The notes under the pieces were generated by a model, which was given only the letters and a program-made list of their open reading frames with translations, was not told where the DNA came from and made no database searches. From Lineus longissimus (taxonomy: Eukaryota; Nemertea; Pilidiophora; Heteronemertea; Lineidae), in NCBI RefSeq assembly GCF_910592395.1, contig NC_088312.1:17491292-17555291 (forward strand): a DNA stretch of 64,000 bases. Reading direction: 5' to 3'. Both the position numbers and the translations under genes were made by a program. The number at the start of each line of letters is the position of its first letter. Position 1 is the stretch's first letter. This document shows positions 12,256 to 23,226 of the stretch, in pieces.

Positions 12256-12266
12256 CAGCGAAAGGG

Positions 12267-12605
12267 TTAAAAGGCCTAGACAGGTACTGGGATTACGTCA
12301 AACAAGGTGTGATAAGATTGCCAGAGTTGGGCCTTGTAGTATAGGACACCGTGTTCGGCTGGGTTATTTCAGGCACGTAGAAAGAAAATGCCACCACAGC
12401 ATCCTCTCCTTATCTAACCTCTATGAAATTAGTATGTCTTTCAGATATCCCTGACAGCACCCTCCATTCACTGTAACAGGCATGGATTACATCAGTCCTT
12501 TGTACTGTTTTGATCTTCCGGAAACTAAACTCCATGTTTTGTTGTTAACGTGCGCAGTTGTGAGGTCAGTTCATTTGAAACTGACGGAGTCTTTGTCTGT
12601 TGGGC
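12267..12605 (+). pseudogene. BEL B pre-RT remnant joined to integrase start
   Basis: After the right TTAA the BEL B frame resumes (DRYWDYVKQGVIRLPELG), with a TAG at about 12339 where family members have Gln, then FGWVISG. The RT and RNase H are deleted. From about 12458 the integrase core is recognisable (PFTVTGMDYISPLYC, then LLLTCAVVRSVHLKL) up to SLSV at about 12605, where a foreign segment interrupts it. The first integrase catalytic Asp is in TGMDY. Confidence 0.8.
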
Positions 12606-13820
12606 CTAAGACGGTTCTCGGCTAGGCGTGGTCTGCCTTCTGTCACAACCTCGGGGCTAAAAGTACCAGTGGTGACCTCCAGGTCAGAGCCTCTGGCCAA
12701 ACTTACTGATCCTCCTTATAAATTTCTCATCCCAGAATGACGCCCCCTGATATACACTGACATCAGGCAGGTAATCCAATTAAATAAAGTCCAGGCCAAC
12801 AGTTAAAATATACGACATTTATCCTCAATGATCACGTCACCCACACCCGGTTACAACATTGATACATACAGGTACATCACAATACAGTTACAACAATCGC
12901 ACATAAATGGTCCCTCATGAAACATCAGGGAGACAGGCCACTCATCCATGGCATGAAAGTCATCAATCGGAACAATACAATCAAATATACGTCAGGGCAA
13001 CAGTTAGCAACTGTTGCAAACCTAGGCAGACTGGCCAGGGGTTAATCCTCAGGACACCGGCATGGAAAAATGATATAAAAAAAAGCTCTTGGAATAAAAC
13101 TAATCCAAGAAGAATCAAGCCACACCTCGACACAGACAGAGGAATAAAAAGGGTACCCTCAACTCCTGAAGAAAGGAGGAGATGAAAAAAAGTGTACCAA
13201 TGCTCGACTCTTAGCAAGAGGAGAAAAACGTCTGCGTCTTATCGCATCTGAGCCGGTCTGCTAGGAAACCCACGCTATCCCTTTAAATACCAGAAGTTCA
13301 CGTGACCACATGATAATGCAACTGACATTCCGATCCACAATGCACTGCGCGCACAAAGACACCCCCAATTAAAATATGAAAAGATCACCAAGCAACCCGA
13401 TACAAAGCCTTCGTTTCCTGGCAGAGATCGCACTGAATATAACTTAAAACACCGTAGTTCGAGGCACATGCTAAGGAGTGATTAACTAAACTTACGATTA
13501 ATTGAGATAAATCCCAAACTTGCACGTTAAAAAATGTTTTTGTGAGAGAACTAAAAATGTAATTTGACTTTAGCGGTGCTGTAGGAAAGGAGGTCATTCG
13601 GCATTCCTCAGCCACTCACGTGATAGGAAGAACCAATAAAAATACGAGAAAATTGTAAACAGCGATGGCCGCCGTCCTGGTCACATGACCGATAAAATGG
13701 CGACGCATCCAGGAAATGGATAGAAAGAGTTGTTGACAATTTGTCCGAAAATAAACGAAATAAACCGTTGTGCCTGGAACTAGGTTTACATAAAAGGTTA
13801 CGAAGATGAGAAGGTAATTT
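12606..13820. mobile_element. Unidentified ~1.2-kb segment inside the BEL B integrase
   Basis: Integrase reading is lost after SLSV (about 12605) and returns at about 13823, with only about ten expected residues missing. The sequence between is therefore very probably a later insertion. It has no TIR, LTR or coding domain that I recognise. A TATA-like CTTATAAATTT (12715) and AATAAAG (12784) are present, so a solo LTR of another element is one possibility. The edges are approximate. Confidence 0.5.
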
Positions 13821-13822
13821 TG

Positions 13823-14335
13823 GTGCCCGTTTCACTTCCATTTTGTATTCTAACAATGCTAAGACGTTTGAAGTCATGCAGAAGGAACTTGTGAGATACC
13901 TTGCTGCTCAAAGTCATCAATAGAAGTTCATTGTTACCCATTCTCTCTGGTGGGGAGGATGGTGGGAGCGTCTGGTACGCTTTGTCAAGGATGCGTTGAA
14001 GAAGTCTGTAGGGGCTCAGTGTCTTGTACGATCAGGATTGGAAACTAGTTTGGTGGAGGTTAAGGCTCGTATCAATTCACGACTTCTTACATTTGTAAGT
14101 GATGATGTAGATGGTCTTAAACCACTAACTCCTTCTCATTTCTTAAAAGGTAGAAATGCGTGCTTTCAGACGAAGTTTGCTGAATCAGAGGTCGAAATAT
14201 CTCCGGATGATTTGACTGAGAGAGTTAATTCGACAGAGAAGTCTAGAGCTGTTCTGGGAAATATGGAGCAAAGATTACATCTGTAATCTCCCACCGTCGG
14301 TGACCAAGTTCAAAACTAAAGGTAAGGTAGGAGTA
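13823..14335 (+). pseudogene. BEL B integrase C-terminal half
   Basis: Motifs in order: TSILYSNNAKTF (second catalytic region; the usual SDNAKTF has Asn in place of Asp here), a TAG at about 13922, SLWWGGWWERLVRFVKDAL, SLVEVKARINSR (catalytic Glu region), PLTPSHFLKGR. Near 14250 the frame shifts and the terminal WSKDYICNLPP segment continues in another frame to a stop at 14342. These are BEL/Pao integrase hallmarks; the protein is broken by stops and the upstream insertion. Confidence 0.85.
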
Positions 14336-14342
14336 GGTCGTT

Positions 14343-14935
14343 AGTCCTCATCTGAGAAGACAATGTGTCACGGATGAGATGGCCCCTAGGCTTAGTTACA
14401 GAAGAGTTTCCTGGTAAAGACAGTTTAACAAATGTAGGAGTGTCGAGGTTAAGACTGCTAGGGGAGCTCTTATAGTTATAATTAGAAGTTTCATAGTTGA
14501 GTTTGAGCCAGTCTCTTGAGATCTGAGTAAGTGGACATATTATTGAGTTGAACAGAATATGGTCCTAAGGTAGAGATTTCATTGAATTGGATTAAGTACC
14601 AGTGTTGTGATGTGTATTATTCATGTGCTCTCCCAAAAGTAAATAAGGAAAAAAAAATTACTGTTATTTCGATTCGTTCTTATATAGTGCACTGCAATGT
14701 GTTTGAAGTTTGGTGCACTTTTGAGTACTCTCACATCCATGATTTAGAAAAGTTGTGAACGGTTGGTCTTTATCATTTATTTGTAGTAGATTCTGTATTG
14801 AGTCACTTGGTATTGAATTACTCCAATAGGTGGGAGTATGTTGGTGAATCATTGAGTTACATGTAAATGTCCCTTTAAGCGTCATGATGAGTTCGGCCAT
14901 ACTGTTTATTTTGGCCTAGTTATAAGGTACTTACA
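14343..14935. other. BEL B 3' untranslated region with purine tract
   Basis: No coding signal. A purine run AAGGAAAAAAAAA at 14647-14659 is a candidate polypurine tract for plus-strand priming; if so, the LTR may begin just after it rather than at 14936. Confidence 0.4.
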
Positions 14936-15125
14936 TGTTTGTTATGTATGTTGCGTTTGTTTTATAATTATTTTATGCAATCTTGTACGGCTTATATATG
15001 TTGGATTTAGTGAATAAAGTCAGGTGTGACTAATAGTTTATAGAAACAGGTCGTTGGTTTTACTTGTCATGTGTTTGTACAGACCCTCCAGAGACAACAC
15101 CCAACCCAGCCTATAGAGTTCCGTA
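14936..15125 (+). repeat. BEL B 3' LTR (part matching the 5' copy)
   Basis: Direct repeat of 3854-4036: TGTTTGTTATG... GAATAAAGTCA ... GAGTTCCGTAAAA. Differences are scattered substitutions plus about 12 extra bases (AACCCAGCCTAT region), so the LTRs have diverged and the insertion is not recent. Confidence 0.78.
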
Positions 15126-15323
15126 AAAAGTCAAGAATCTGATCCGACCAAAATTCAATGTCAGAGGTCACCTGACCTGGGGGGTCCTGTGTACAAAGTT
15201 TCAAGTTTATAGCCCTAGCAGTTAAGAAATGTGCCACTGTTTTTGATACAGGCGATACAGACGACGACGACGACGACTGATGACGGACACTGCACTATTG
15301 TATAGACTCCCCTACAGTGAGCC

Positions 15324-16255
15324 AAAAAGTAGTTCGAATTGATTATTCATCACTGAAAAGAGAAAAGGTGCAGGGGGAGAAAGTACATATCTACCTTTGA
15401 TACAAACTATCTCATAACCATCGATAAAATATTAGACCTAATTTCTGCTCATGATGAAATCAGTGCTCGAAATCCTTTCGTTTCACAACTACACCTTCAG
15501 TCAAAAAGTGGAGTTGATGGACGAGGTAGAATATATGAAAATGAATACATCAACCTCGAATCCAAGTAGCCGACTCATGCTATCTCATGCAACAATGTAA
15601 ACCCGGGTCGTGAACTACCAGTTAACAAACTTCTCTAAAAACCTACATGTACTTATTAAATAAGGCCAGAAATAAACAGAGTTCAAGCAATGATCTAAAT
15701 ATTAAAGAAAACAAACATACCTGGTGAATCAAACTATCTTCGTCCCTGTTAGTTTGATGTTTTCCTGCCAGCTGCTGTCAAAGTGTTGATATCCTCAGTT
15801 CAAAATTCGCTAGAAAATTCTCCGATTTCTAGCATTTTTCTCAAGGAAATACAGTGAAATCAAACAATAACAATCACCCTGAAAGCTTTATTGACTCTCC
15901 ATTGATGGTAAATAAAATCAGCTTATAATATTTTTATCGGCATCTTGAAGATTTTTGTAGATTTTATAAAGCTGTCCTCTCCAGGAAAAGTATTCTAAAT
16001 GGACAGCCATGTATGCGCAGGGATCGTATCCGTGACATGCGCGCAGGAAGTGATGTCAACTGGCAGTAGCGGGAATTGAAACTCAAGTTACAGTCATTCA
16101 GTGGCCACTAGTGCCACCGTGTGGGGCAAATTTAATTTTTCTTAAAAATTGGCAGATATTGGATTGTTTTGCAGTCTGAGGGCTGAGATCACAGAAAATC
16201 GAAAAAACAGCTTATTTCCTAGATACTCGTCCACACTGGTTTAGAACCTTCTAGC
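15324..16255. other. Non-coding, no feature recognised
   Basis: Between the end of R_B1 and the next R fragment. AT-rich, no ORF of note; one GC-rich stretch (16010-16080, ATGCGCGCAGGAAGTGATG). I see nothing that I can name. Confidence 0.4.
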
Positions 16256-16655
16256 TCCAATAGAAACGAAACGTGCCACCTATCGGTGATTTAGCAAACT
16301 TTGACCTCTGTGACCTTGAAAAGTAGGTTAATTAAAAAACGTTATATATGTACGATATATGATGTATCCTTCCTTGCTAGGAGTACCTTCAAAAAAAATT
16401 TCATGGACATCCGACCAAAATCACAGGTCCTATAGTATGTTTTATCTTATTGCATTTCACCCCCTGGTGGCCAAACCAAGAATAATTCTGGAACCAAATT
16501 TGGTGTGAATGGCCCAAGGGCCTAATGGTACATGTGTACCAAGTTTTAAGTCCAGACCTCAAGCGGTTACGAAACGTGCCGTGCTAACATACGCCGCCAG
16601 TTGATGACGACGATGAAAGACGCCACGTCATTGCACAGGCTCAAGAGTTGAGCCA
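16256..16655 (+). repeat. R-family fragment with 3' end
   Basis: Contains GAAACGTGCCACC, TTGACCTCTGTGACCTTGAAAAGTAGGTTA, CCCCCTGGTGGCCAAACC, a short GACGACGATGA tract, GACGCCAC and the terminal GGCTCAAGAGTTGAGCC hairpin. It lacks the family start, so it is 5'-truncated. pB2 is inserted just after it. Confidence 0.7.
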
Positions 16656-16886
16656 ATGATAGTATCATTAACCACTTAACTGTGCAGGACGAGATATCTC
16701 GTCATGCACGTGTGCACCGCTACTGGGTAAGACAAGATATCTCGTCATACTGTTATACCTTATTTTCTAGTAGTCATATCAGTTCTATGCAATACCATGA
16801 TCGTCAATGGGGATTCCTCGAAGTTCGTCGATGTTTAGTCTCAAGTTTTATTGAGGTGTGGCAGCACTGTCGGCGATTTCTCGGAA

Positions 16887-18061
16887 ATGGCAGCGCCGCA
16901 AAAGGTGAGGCGTGTTCTGGATGACAATCTTTTGGAACAGATACTCGATTCTGACGATGAAGTGTCTAATTATGTATCTTGTAACGATGATGATGAACCT
17001 TATGCCCAGAATGCAACAAGTCAGAGTGGTGATGATATGCCTGACAATGCAAGCTCTGACAGTGGCAGTGATGGTAATATCGGGCACGTGTTAGGTGGTC
17101 GCCGTGGCAACCAAGTTCAAGCGCGGGTAATTCAAAATCAACCTCCTTGGACAGAAAATGGACAGCGTCGTGACAGGTTTCAGTTTACTGCTGTACCAGG
17201 GTTGAAGGCTAATGTTGACGATAAGGATGATCCAGTGCAGTACTTTGAACTGTTTTTTGATGATGACATTTTAGCAGTTATTGTGGAGCAGACCAACCTC
17301 TATGCTGCACAGTTCATTGATGAGCACAGGATCAGGAGAAACGTACGTCACGTTATAAACAATGGCAGGACACAAACTCTGATGAAATACAGGTTTTATT
17401 GGCTCTCCTTTTTCTACAAGGGATTATTCAGAAGCCAGATAACCAGATGTACTTCAGCAAGCGGCAATCCATTGCAATGCCATTCTTCAGCGATATAATG
17501 CCATGTGATCGCTTCCTTCTGTTGTGCAAATTTTTGCACTTTGCAGACAACACCATGATGGATCCTGGCATTCCAAATGTGTTCAGGAAGCTCTACAAGC
17601 TGTACCCTATCCTAAACCATCTGCGCGAGAAATTCAAGTCCGTGTACCAGCCAGAGCAGGAGATTGCAATAGATGAATCGCTCATGATGTGGAAAGGCCG
17701 CCTTGGCTGGCAACAGTGCATTTCATCAAAGCAAGCACGCTTTGGCATCAAGTCCCAAGCCTAGACAAGGTAGACCTCCTCATGGTGAAATGCCGCAGCG
17801 ACTAAGTGAGCGTAACTTCCCCAGTCACATTCCTCCCACTCCCAAGAAAGACAAACCTACACGTAGGTGTGTTGTTTTTCAATCTAGGAAGAAGAGGAAG
17901 GAGTCAAGTTACTACTGCAGAAAGTGTGACAAAGCCTTGTGTGCTGCCCCTTGCTTTGAGCTTTACCACACTTTGGTGAGGTACAACACTGACATTCTGC
18001 CGAATCCAGCAGATGAATCTGATGGGTCAGGTGACATGGATGTGTCAGATCAGGATGACTA
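16887..18061 (+). pseudogene. piggyBac transposase of pB2, catalytic core deleted
   Basis: Start chosen at 16887 (MAAPQKVRRVLDDN), typical of the family's N-terminus. An acidic region (DSDDEVS, CNDDDEPY, SSDSGSDGN) and the N-terminal half of the DDE_Tnp_1_7 domain follow (YFELFFDDDILAVIVEQTN, PCDRFLLLCKFLHFADN, EIAIDESLMMWKGRLGW). A frameshift lies near 17395. After FGIK (17750) a TAG follows and roughly 150-200 residues holding all three catalytic Asp are gone. The C-terminal Cys/His-rich domain is kept (CVVF...YYCRKCDKALCAAPCFELYH, about 17870-17970), followed by an acidic tail. It cannot cut DNA as encoded. Confidence 0.88.
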
Positions 18062-18179
18062 GACAGGCTAGATAGATTCCAGATTGAACTGTGTGTTACT
18101 GAGTTACTGTTACTGTGACTGTGGAAATTACAAGGCATTGTGTTACAAGGTGAATAAACCATACTTCATGTACTTACTG

Positions 18180-18267
18180 AAAATGAAATGTCTTGGGGAC
18201 ATTGTGCTCACCTGGAAATCATTTAGTGGTAGATGAAATGAGACATTGAGGTTTAATTGACTTTTTA
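18180..18267 (+). repeat. R-family 5' end fragment
   Basis: GAAATGTCTTGGGGACATTGTGCTCACCTGG is a variant family start (palindrome TGTC/GACA), directly upstream of R_A2. Only about 85 bp remain. Confidence 0.5.
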
Positions 18268-19278
18268 ATGAAATGGCCAGGGCCATTGTGCTCACCTCAT
18301 GTGGAGGAAAGATGGATAAAGAGCATGGTATTGTGTCATGTAGTGTTAGGTTTGATGTAGGTCCAAGCAATTACAATTTCCCCAAAATGGCCAATTTACA
18401 ATACATTCGACCTCTGGTGACACATTGAATGGTTGTTAGAATTAGATGTACCTATGATATAAAATTGGTGCCAATCGGGCAAGTCATTACTAGGAATAAT
18501 GGCATTTTGAAGAGATTAGGATTTGGCCCCCTCCCTGGAGGCCAAACGGCAAATCAGATCGCACCAAACTTCGGTACCTAAGATCACCTGACCAAGGGGT
18601 ACATGTGTACTTAATTTGTGATCAATAGTCATTACAGTTAAGAAACGTGCCATAGTTACGGCCTGACGGCGAATTTACGCCATTTGACCTCTGTGACCTT
18701 GACAAGAAGGTCAAATTAAAAACCTGTGTGACATATACTGTATGGTGGTTAGATGTACCCATGATATCAAATTGGTGGCAATCGGGCAAGAAGTTAAGGA
18801 ATAATCACATTTTTAAGGTTTTTGGATTTTGCCCCCTGGTGGACAAGTGGTGAATCATATTGGACCAAACTTCGGTCCCTGAGATCACCTGACTAAGGGG
18901 TAAATGTGTACCAAATTTGGTATCAATAGTCATTGCAGTTTAGAAACGTGCCATCGTTACATCCTAACGGCCAATTTACACCATTTGACCTCTGTGACCT
19001 TGAAAGGAGGTCAAATCAAAAACCCGGAGGATATATGATGCACCTTTGCTAGAAGTACCTACCATATTTTTTTCAAAATTTTCCGACTACTATTAAGGGA
19101 GATATTGCATATTTTCACTTTTAACGTTTGGCCCCCTGGTGGCCAAACCATGAAACGAATCGGACCGAAACTTGGTCTCCAAGGTGTCATTACATAAGGG
19201 TACATGTGTACTAAGTTTCAACTCAATAGCTCTAACAATTACGAAACGTGCCCTGCTAACGGACGACGGACGACGACG

Positions 19279-19334
<56 letters not shown>

Positions 19335-19385
19335 ACGATGGACGCCACGGTATGGGATAAGCTCACCTCTGCTAAGAGGTGAGCT
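18268..19385 (+). mobile_element. Helentron-like repeat R_A2
   Basis: Same start, body and end as R_A1, with only scattered differences plus a small deletion (after GACCTCTG near 18416) and a longer (GAC)n tract (19260-19335). The terminal hairpin GCTCACCTC-tgcta-agaggTGAGC spans 19361-19384, then T and AAAAAG. The microsatellite makes poly-Asp and poly-Thr reading frames that are artefacts. Inserted in pB2. Confidence 0.72.
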
Positions 19386-19885
19386 AAAAAGACAAAATGT
19401 GGCACTATCAATGACAATTTTAACCTTTTCACCTCTGTAAACTTGATAACTAGGTCAAAATAAGGTCACACTTGACCTAATTAGAATCAACTTGTACAGA
19501 TGCCCAATAGGTGTCTACACATAAAATTTGAAGAATCTGTGACAAATAGTAGTGAAATTTTAGAGTTTGGCCTTTCTGACCTTGGAAACTAGGTCAAGGT
19601 CATAATGTTATCAGCACAATGTTAAGCTTGATCATGGCATTATCAATCAATGATACAATGACACTTTGAAGATCACACAGTGAAGGAGTCTTGATATATG
19701 AGTGACATTGAGGTTTTATGACCTGGCCTACTTACACCTGAAAAGTAGGTCACACTGACCTGAGTTTTGTTGATATGTTCAGATGCCCAATAGGTATCTA
19801 CAAACCAAATTTGAAGAGTCTAAGACAATTGATGACGAAATGCGCCACCTTTGCTGAAATTTTAGGGTTTGAACATGTGACCTTC
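19386..19885 (+). repeat. Divergent R-family fragment
   Basis: Repeated phrases such as ATGCCCAATAGGTGTCTACA, AAATTTGAAGAGTCT and AACTAGGTCAAGGTCA show an older, diverged member. It relates to the tandem sequence at 49.2-50.7 kb. No ends or ORF. Confidence 0.55.
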
Positions 19886-21935
19886 ATGAAACGGCCAGGG
19901 GCCATTGTGCTCACCGTAAGTATTTTTAGTAGACAGTTACACTCAAAGTTACAGAAAGTGCTACAGTATGTAGGCCTCTCATAATTTATACATGCATCTG
20001 TGACCAGTTCAGAGCAGGCCCTGGCCAAGTGGTGAATCCGAGACTTGTGGTTCCAAGCTTGTAGAGTCTAGGTGAAAATGATAGTGAAGAAACGTGCCAC
20101 TCCATGACAATGGTGAATATATTTTTAACTTTGACCTCAGTGACCCTGACAGGTAGGTCAAATAACAAACCAGGGTGATATGTGATGTAGACACATCCAC
20201 CTGACCATAACAATTTCATCACTCGTTACACTACAGCAATCGGCAAAAAACGATTTCCAAGATGGCCGTCTAATTAAATCTATGGCACCAAATAAATCAA
20301 AAAATGAAGAAAATGTAAGATAGAACTCAGAAAAGAACAAGAGGCCCAAGGGCCTGGCGCTCAGCTGAGTTAACATCATTAATATCTTCCCGGTGTTTAG
20401 TTCATTATGCATGAAAATGGCATGCTCCATGGTATTTGATATCCTTTTGCGTTCACCACGGTACCAATGTTTTTGGTTGACATAATTATGCCACTGTTCA
20501 TTCCTCAATCCTGACCATAATTCGGGTGAAATCATCGTATGAAAATATTTACCGAAACATGAAGTTTATGCGATGAATGAGGATACTCATTGTCATAGCC
20601 TCGTTAACAAGTACGAAGTATTTTCCCGCGAATATTCAAAACTGCTTGGCTCCTTGCCAGTTAAATAACATGTGAGTATACACAAAATAGAAAACTTTGA
20701 TGGAAATTGTAAATCATTTTTTATCTATCAGGGGAAACAAGCTGATGATGATCAAATAAATCATTGATGAGAAATCGTTTTGTTGCTGAAGCTTGCATGA
20801 CGAAGTTAATGCTAAACCTTTTCTTGTGCTCTACTGCGCCACCGTAGTTTTCTATTTAGACCAGCGATGACGTCATTTCTGGTGATTCCCTACGTTGTCC
20901 AATGAGCGCTTTTTAAAATGTGCCATTTGGTATTGTACAGTATGCAATGTATTTTTTCAGCGCTGCCAGTTGCCGAATAGAATGCCGTAGCTCCCTCAAT
21001 TTCCAATCAATTTTTATGGGAGTGACATTATTGTATTGCTTAGAATGTCTACTTTTTACTCATGAAAGAATCGTAGAACTAAAACTTAATAGGCGAACAT
21101 AATCATGCCGATTCACTGCACATACTGTGGGAATTCTCCACTTCAAAATACATCGGCGATGTCATCGCGAACAGAGCATGCACTTCCGATATCGTTTTCA
21201 CAGAAATGTGGCCAAATTTTCAAGAACTAATTTCTGAAAGTAGTCCCTAAAGACCTTATGACTACCACTGGAACGAACTAGTGATAATATCGCCTACCAG
21301 ACTCCTTTTTAAGCAGAAAATTGGGTACTTGAGTGTCATTGAGCTCGAAGATTATTGCACATGGCGTAAACAACATGCCGCCATTTTGTCTCCGCTTCGG
21401 TATTTCGTACGCCGCTTATAATGCACCTTCTCCATTAAAACCAACACAATAAGGCCTTACATCGTTGATTGAATAGGAACACCACACAAAACACAATAAA
21501 GTGGGGGTACAATCGATTACGAAGCTGAAGTGAACAGTGATTTATTCCTGGAGCTACTGCTTTTGTTGTGTAGCTGCCATGTTTTGAGAACTGGCAAATA
21601 GGAGACTTTATTGATGGCTGACGTCATCGGGCGGGAATTTGAATCGGCAGAAATAATTAAAAGGCAGGTAGCGCCCTCTCCTGTTAAAATTTTGAACTTT
21701 TTCTCAATAAAATAGATTTTCAAGAATTTTATCTTAATATTAGAGCATATTTCGACTAATTCTGCTACTCCTAGGCCGATATAGGCCAGTTTCCTTCATG
21801 CACTCTCGCTCGCAGGAAGTAGGTCGAATGGCGACAAATTTTGTTTTGAAAGTAGAGTTTGACCAGAAGTATCCAGAAATGCAAAATTGAAGTCTCTAGG
21901 TCTTACGGTTACAAAATGTGCATCATGGGTTTAAC

Positions 21936-21969
<34 letters not shown>

Positions 21970-23226
21970 ACAGACGGACGCCACTGAACAACTTATTTGA
22001 CAAGCTCGGCTGACTAAGTCAGCTGAGCTAAAAAACAAAAAGATGAAAAATAAAAATATTTTTGGCTGTCCTTGACCGGGGTTTGAACTCACGACCTTTG
22101 GATTGCCACAATACGAGGAAAAACCAACAAAACATGCAATTTCGGCCATATTTGAATTCCGATCTGGCTGAAACTTGGCATACAAATAGTGGCTTCTTAG
22201 GTGCATCATTACACAAAATTAAAACTCTTTACATTGAACAACGACAAAACGGTAAAGTTTTCAACTTTGACCTCTGTGAACTTGAAAGGTGGGTCAAATC
22301 AAAAACCCGTAAGATATGTGATGTATCCTTGCTGGGAGTACCTACCATGAAACTTTTATCAAAAACAAATCAGTAATAAGCGAGAAATCACACTTTTTGA
22401 GTTTTGAGTTTGGGCCCCCTGGTGGCCAAGTCAATAATCAGACCGAACCAAAATTCAGTGTAAAAGGTCAACTGACCTAGGGGGTCATTTTTTCAAAGTT
22501 TCAAGTTCATAACTGTTGCGGTTGAGAAACGTGCCATAGTTACACTCAAACGGCAAATTTACGCCATTTGACCTCTGCGACCTTAAAAAGTAGGTCAAAT
22601 CCGAAAAATCGTGCAACATCTGAGGTAACCTTGCTAGGGGTCCCTGCCATAAAAATTTCATCAAAAACAATTTGCTAATAAGCAGGCTATTGCACTTCTT
22701 TTTCTGTTTTGGCCCCCTGGTGGCAAAGTCAAGAATCAGATCAGGCTGAAATTCAGCACCAGAGGTTATCTGATATAGGGGGTTATATGTACCAAGTTTC
22801 AAGCACATAGCTTTGGTGGTTGAGAAACGTGCCATAGTTACACTCAAACGGCCAATTCACGCCATTTGACCTCTGCGACCTTGAAAAGTACATCAAATTA
22901 AAAACCCGTAAGATATATGATGTATCCTTGCTATGAGTACCTACCACAAAAGTTTTATCGAAAACAAGTCACTAATAAGCGAGATATCACACTTTTCAGA
23001 TATCCACATTTGGCCCCCTGGTGGCCAAGTAGAGAATCAGATCGGACAGAAATTTAGTGTCACGGGTCATCTGACCTAGGGGGTCATGTGTACAAAGTTT
23101 TAAGTTCATAGGCCTAGCGGTTAAAAAACGTGCCACTGTTTTTGAACTAGGATACGACGGACGACGACGACGACGACGGACGACGACGGACACTGCGGTA
23201 TCGTATAGACTCCCCTACGGTGAGCC
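19886..23226 (+). mobile_element. Helentron-like repeat R_B2, split by E1
   Basis: Starts ACGGCCAGGGGCCATTGTGCTCACCGTA (19891-19918) and ends with a GAC microsatellite (23155-23192), GACACTGCGG and CCCCTACGGTGAGCC then AAAAA. The start motif GCTCACCGTA is the reverse complement of the end motif TACGGTGAGC. The body has at least three ~300-bp units (CCCCCTGGTGGCC at about 22415, 22705, 23015). E1 sits at 20336-22029. Confidence 0.68.
20336..22029 (+). mobile_element. Helentron-like element E1
   Basis: Starts AACAAGAGGCCCAAGGGCCTGGCGCTCAGCTGAG, with a perfect AGGCCC/GGGCCT palindrome. It ends with GTTACAAAATGTGC, a (GGAT)n tract (21938-21968), GACGCCAC and the hairpin AGCTCGGCTGA-ctaag-TCAGCTGAGCT, then AAAAA. 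Nearly identical to E2 (53522-55299) in inverted orientation. Same architecture as the R repeats but a different body. Short ORFs inside are not supported as genes. No transposase seen, so non-autonomous. Confidence 0.72.

Larger units (their letters stand above)
5760..12266 (-). mobile_element. piggyBac transposon pB1
   Basis: The ends are CCCTTTCGCTG (5760-5770) and its reverse complement (12256-12266), an 11-bp TIR flanked by TTAA. A broken piggyBac transposase is encoded on the minus strand (6322-9021). Total length 6.5 kb is well above the family norm because of later insertions: R_A1 (9480-10589) and possibly 7990-8854. The left subterminal region is AT-rich with repeated TTAATTAA-like stretches (5950-6070); the right part holds a degenerate tandem array (11040-11400). 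Confidence 0.9.
3854..15125 (+). mobile_element. BEL/Pao retrotransposon B with LTR remnants, split by pB1
   Basis: Two direct repeats of about 185 bp bound the element (3854-4036 and 14936-15125). A primer-binding-site candidate follows the left one. Between them lie gag, protease and integrase pieces in the right order and strand. RT and RNase H are absent: after the pre-RT segment GWVISG (about 12350) the reading passes within roughly 100 bp to the integrase core, so an internal deletion removed about 2 kb. piggyBac pB1 is inserted at 5756-12270, and an unknown 1.2-kb segment splits the integrase. Confidence 0.85.
3440..15323 (+). mobile_element. Helentron-like repeat R_B1, split by BEL B
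   Basis: The left end has the family start (GGCAAGGGGCAATTGTGCTCACCGTA, here with a decayed GGCC palindrome) and the typical body (AAACGTGCCA..., CCTCTGTGACC..). The body stops at about 3853, where BEL B begins. It resumes after BEL B at 15126 (AGTCAAGAATCTGATC...) and ends with a GAC microsatellite (15257-15290) and CCCTACAGTGAGCC followed by AAAAA. About 85 bp of body expected at the break, judged from other copies, is missing. No coding capacity. Helentron/HINE assignment is inferred from structure; membership in the repeat family is clear. Confidence 0.6.

Noticed and set aside
19260-19335. Poly-Asp / poly-Thr reading frames
   Set aside because: They are translations of the (GAC)n microsatellite at the end of R_A2, with no other protein features.
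21517-21723. 68-residue frame conserved between E1 and E2
   Set aside because: The two elements are nearly identical DNA throughout, so the conservation is not evidence of coding; no family resemblance.
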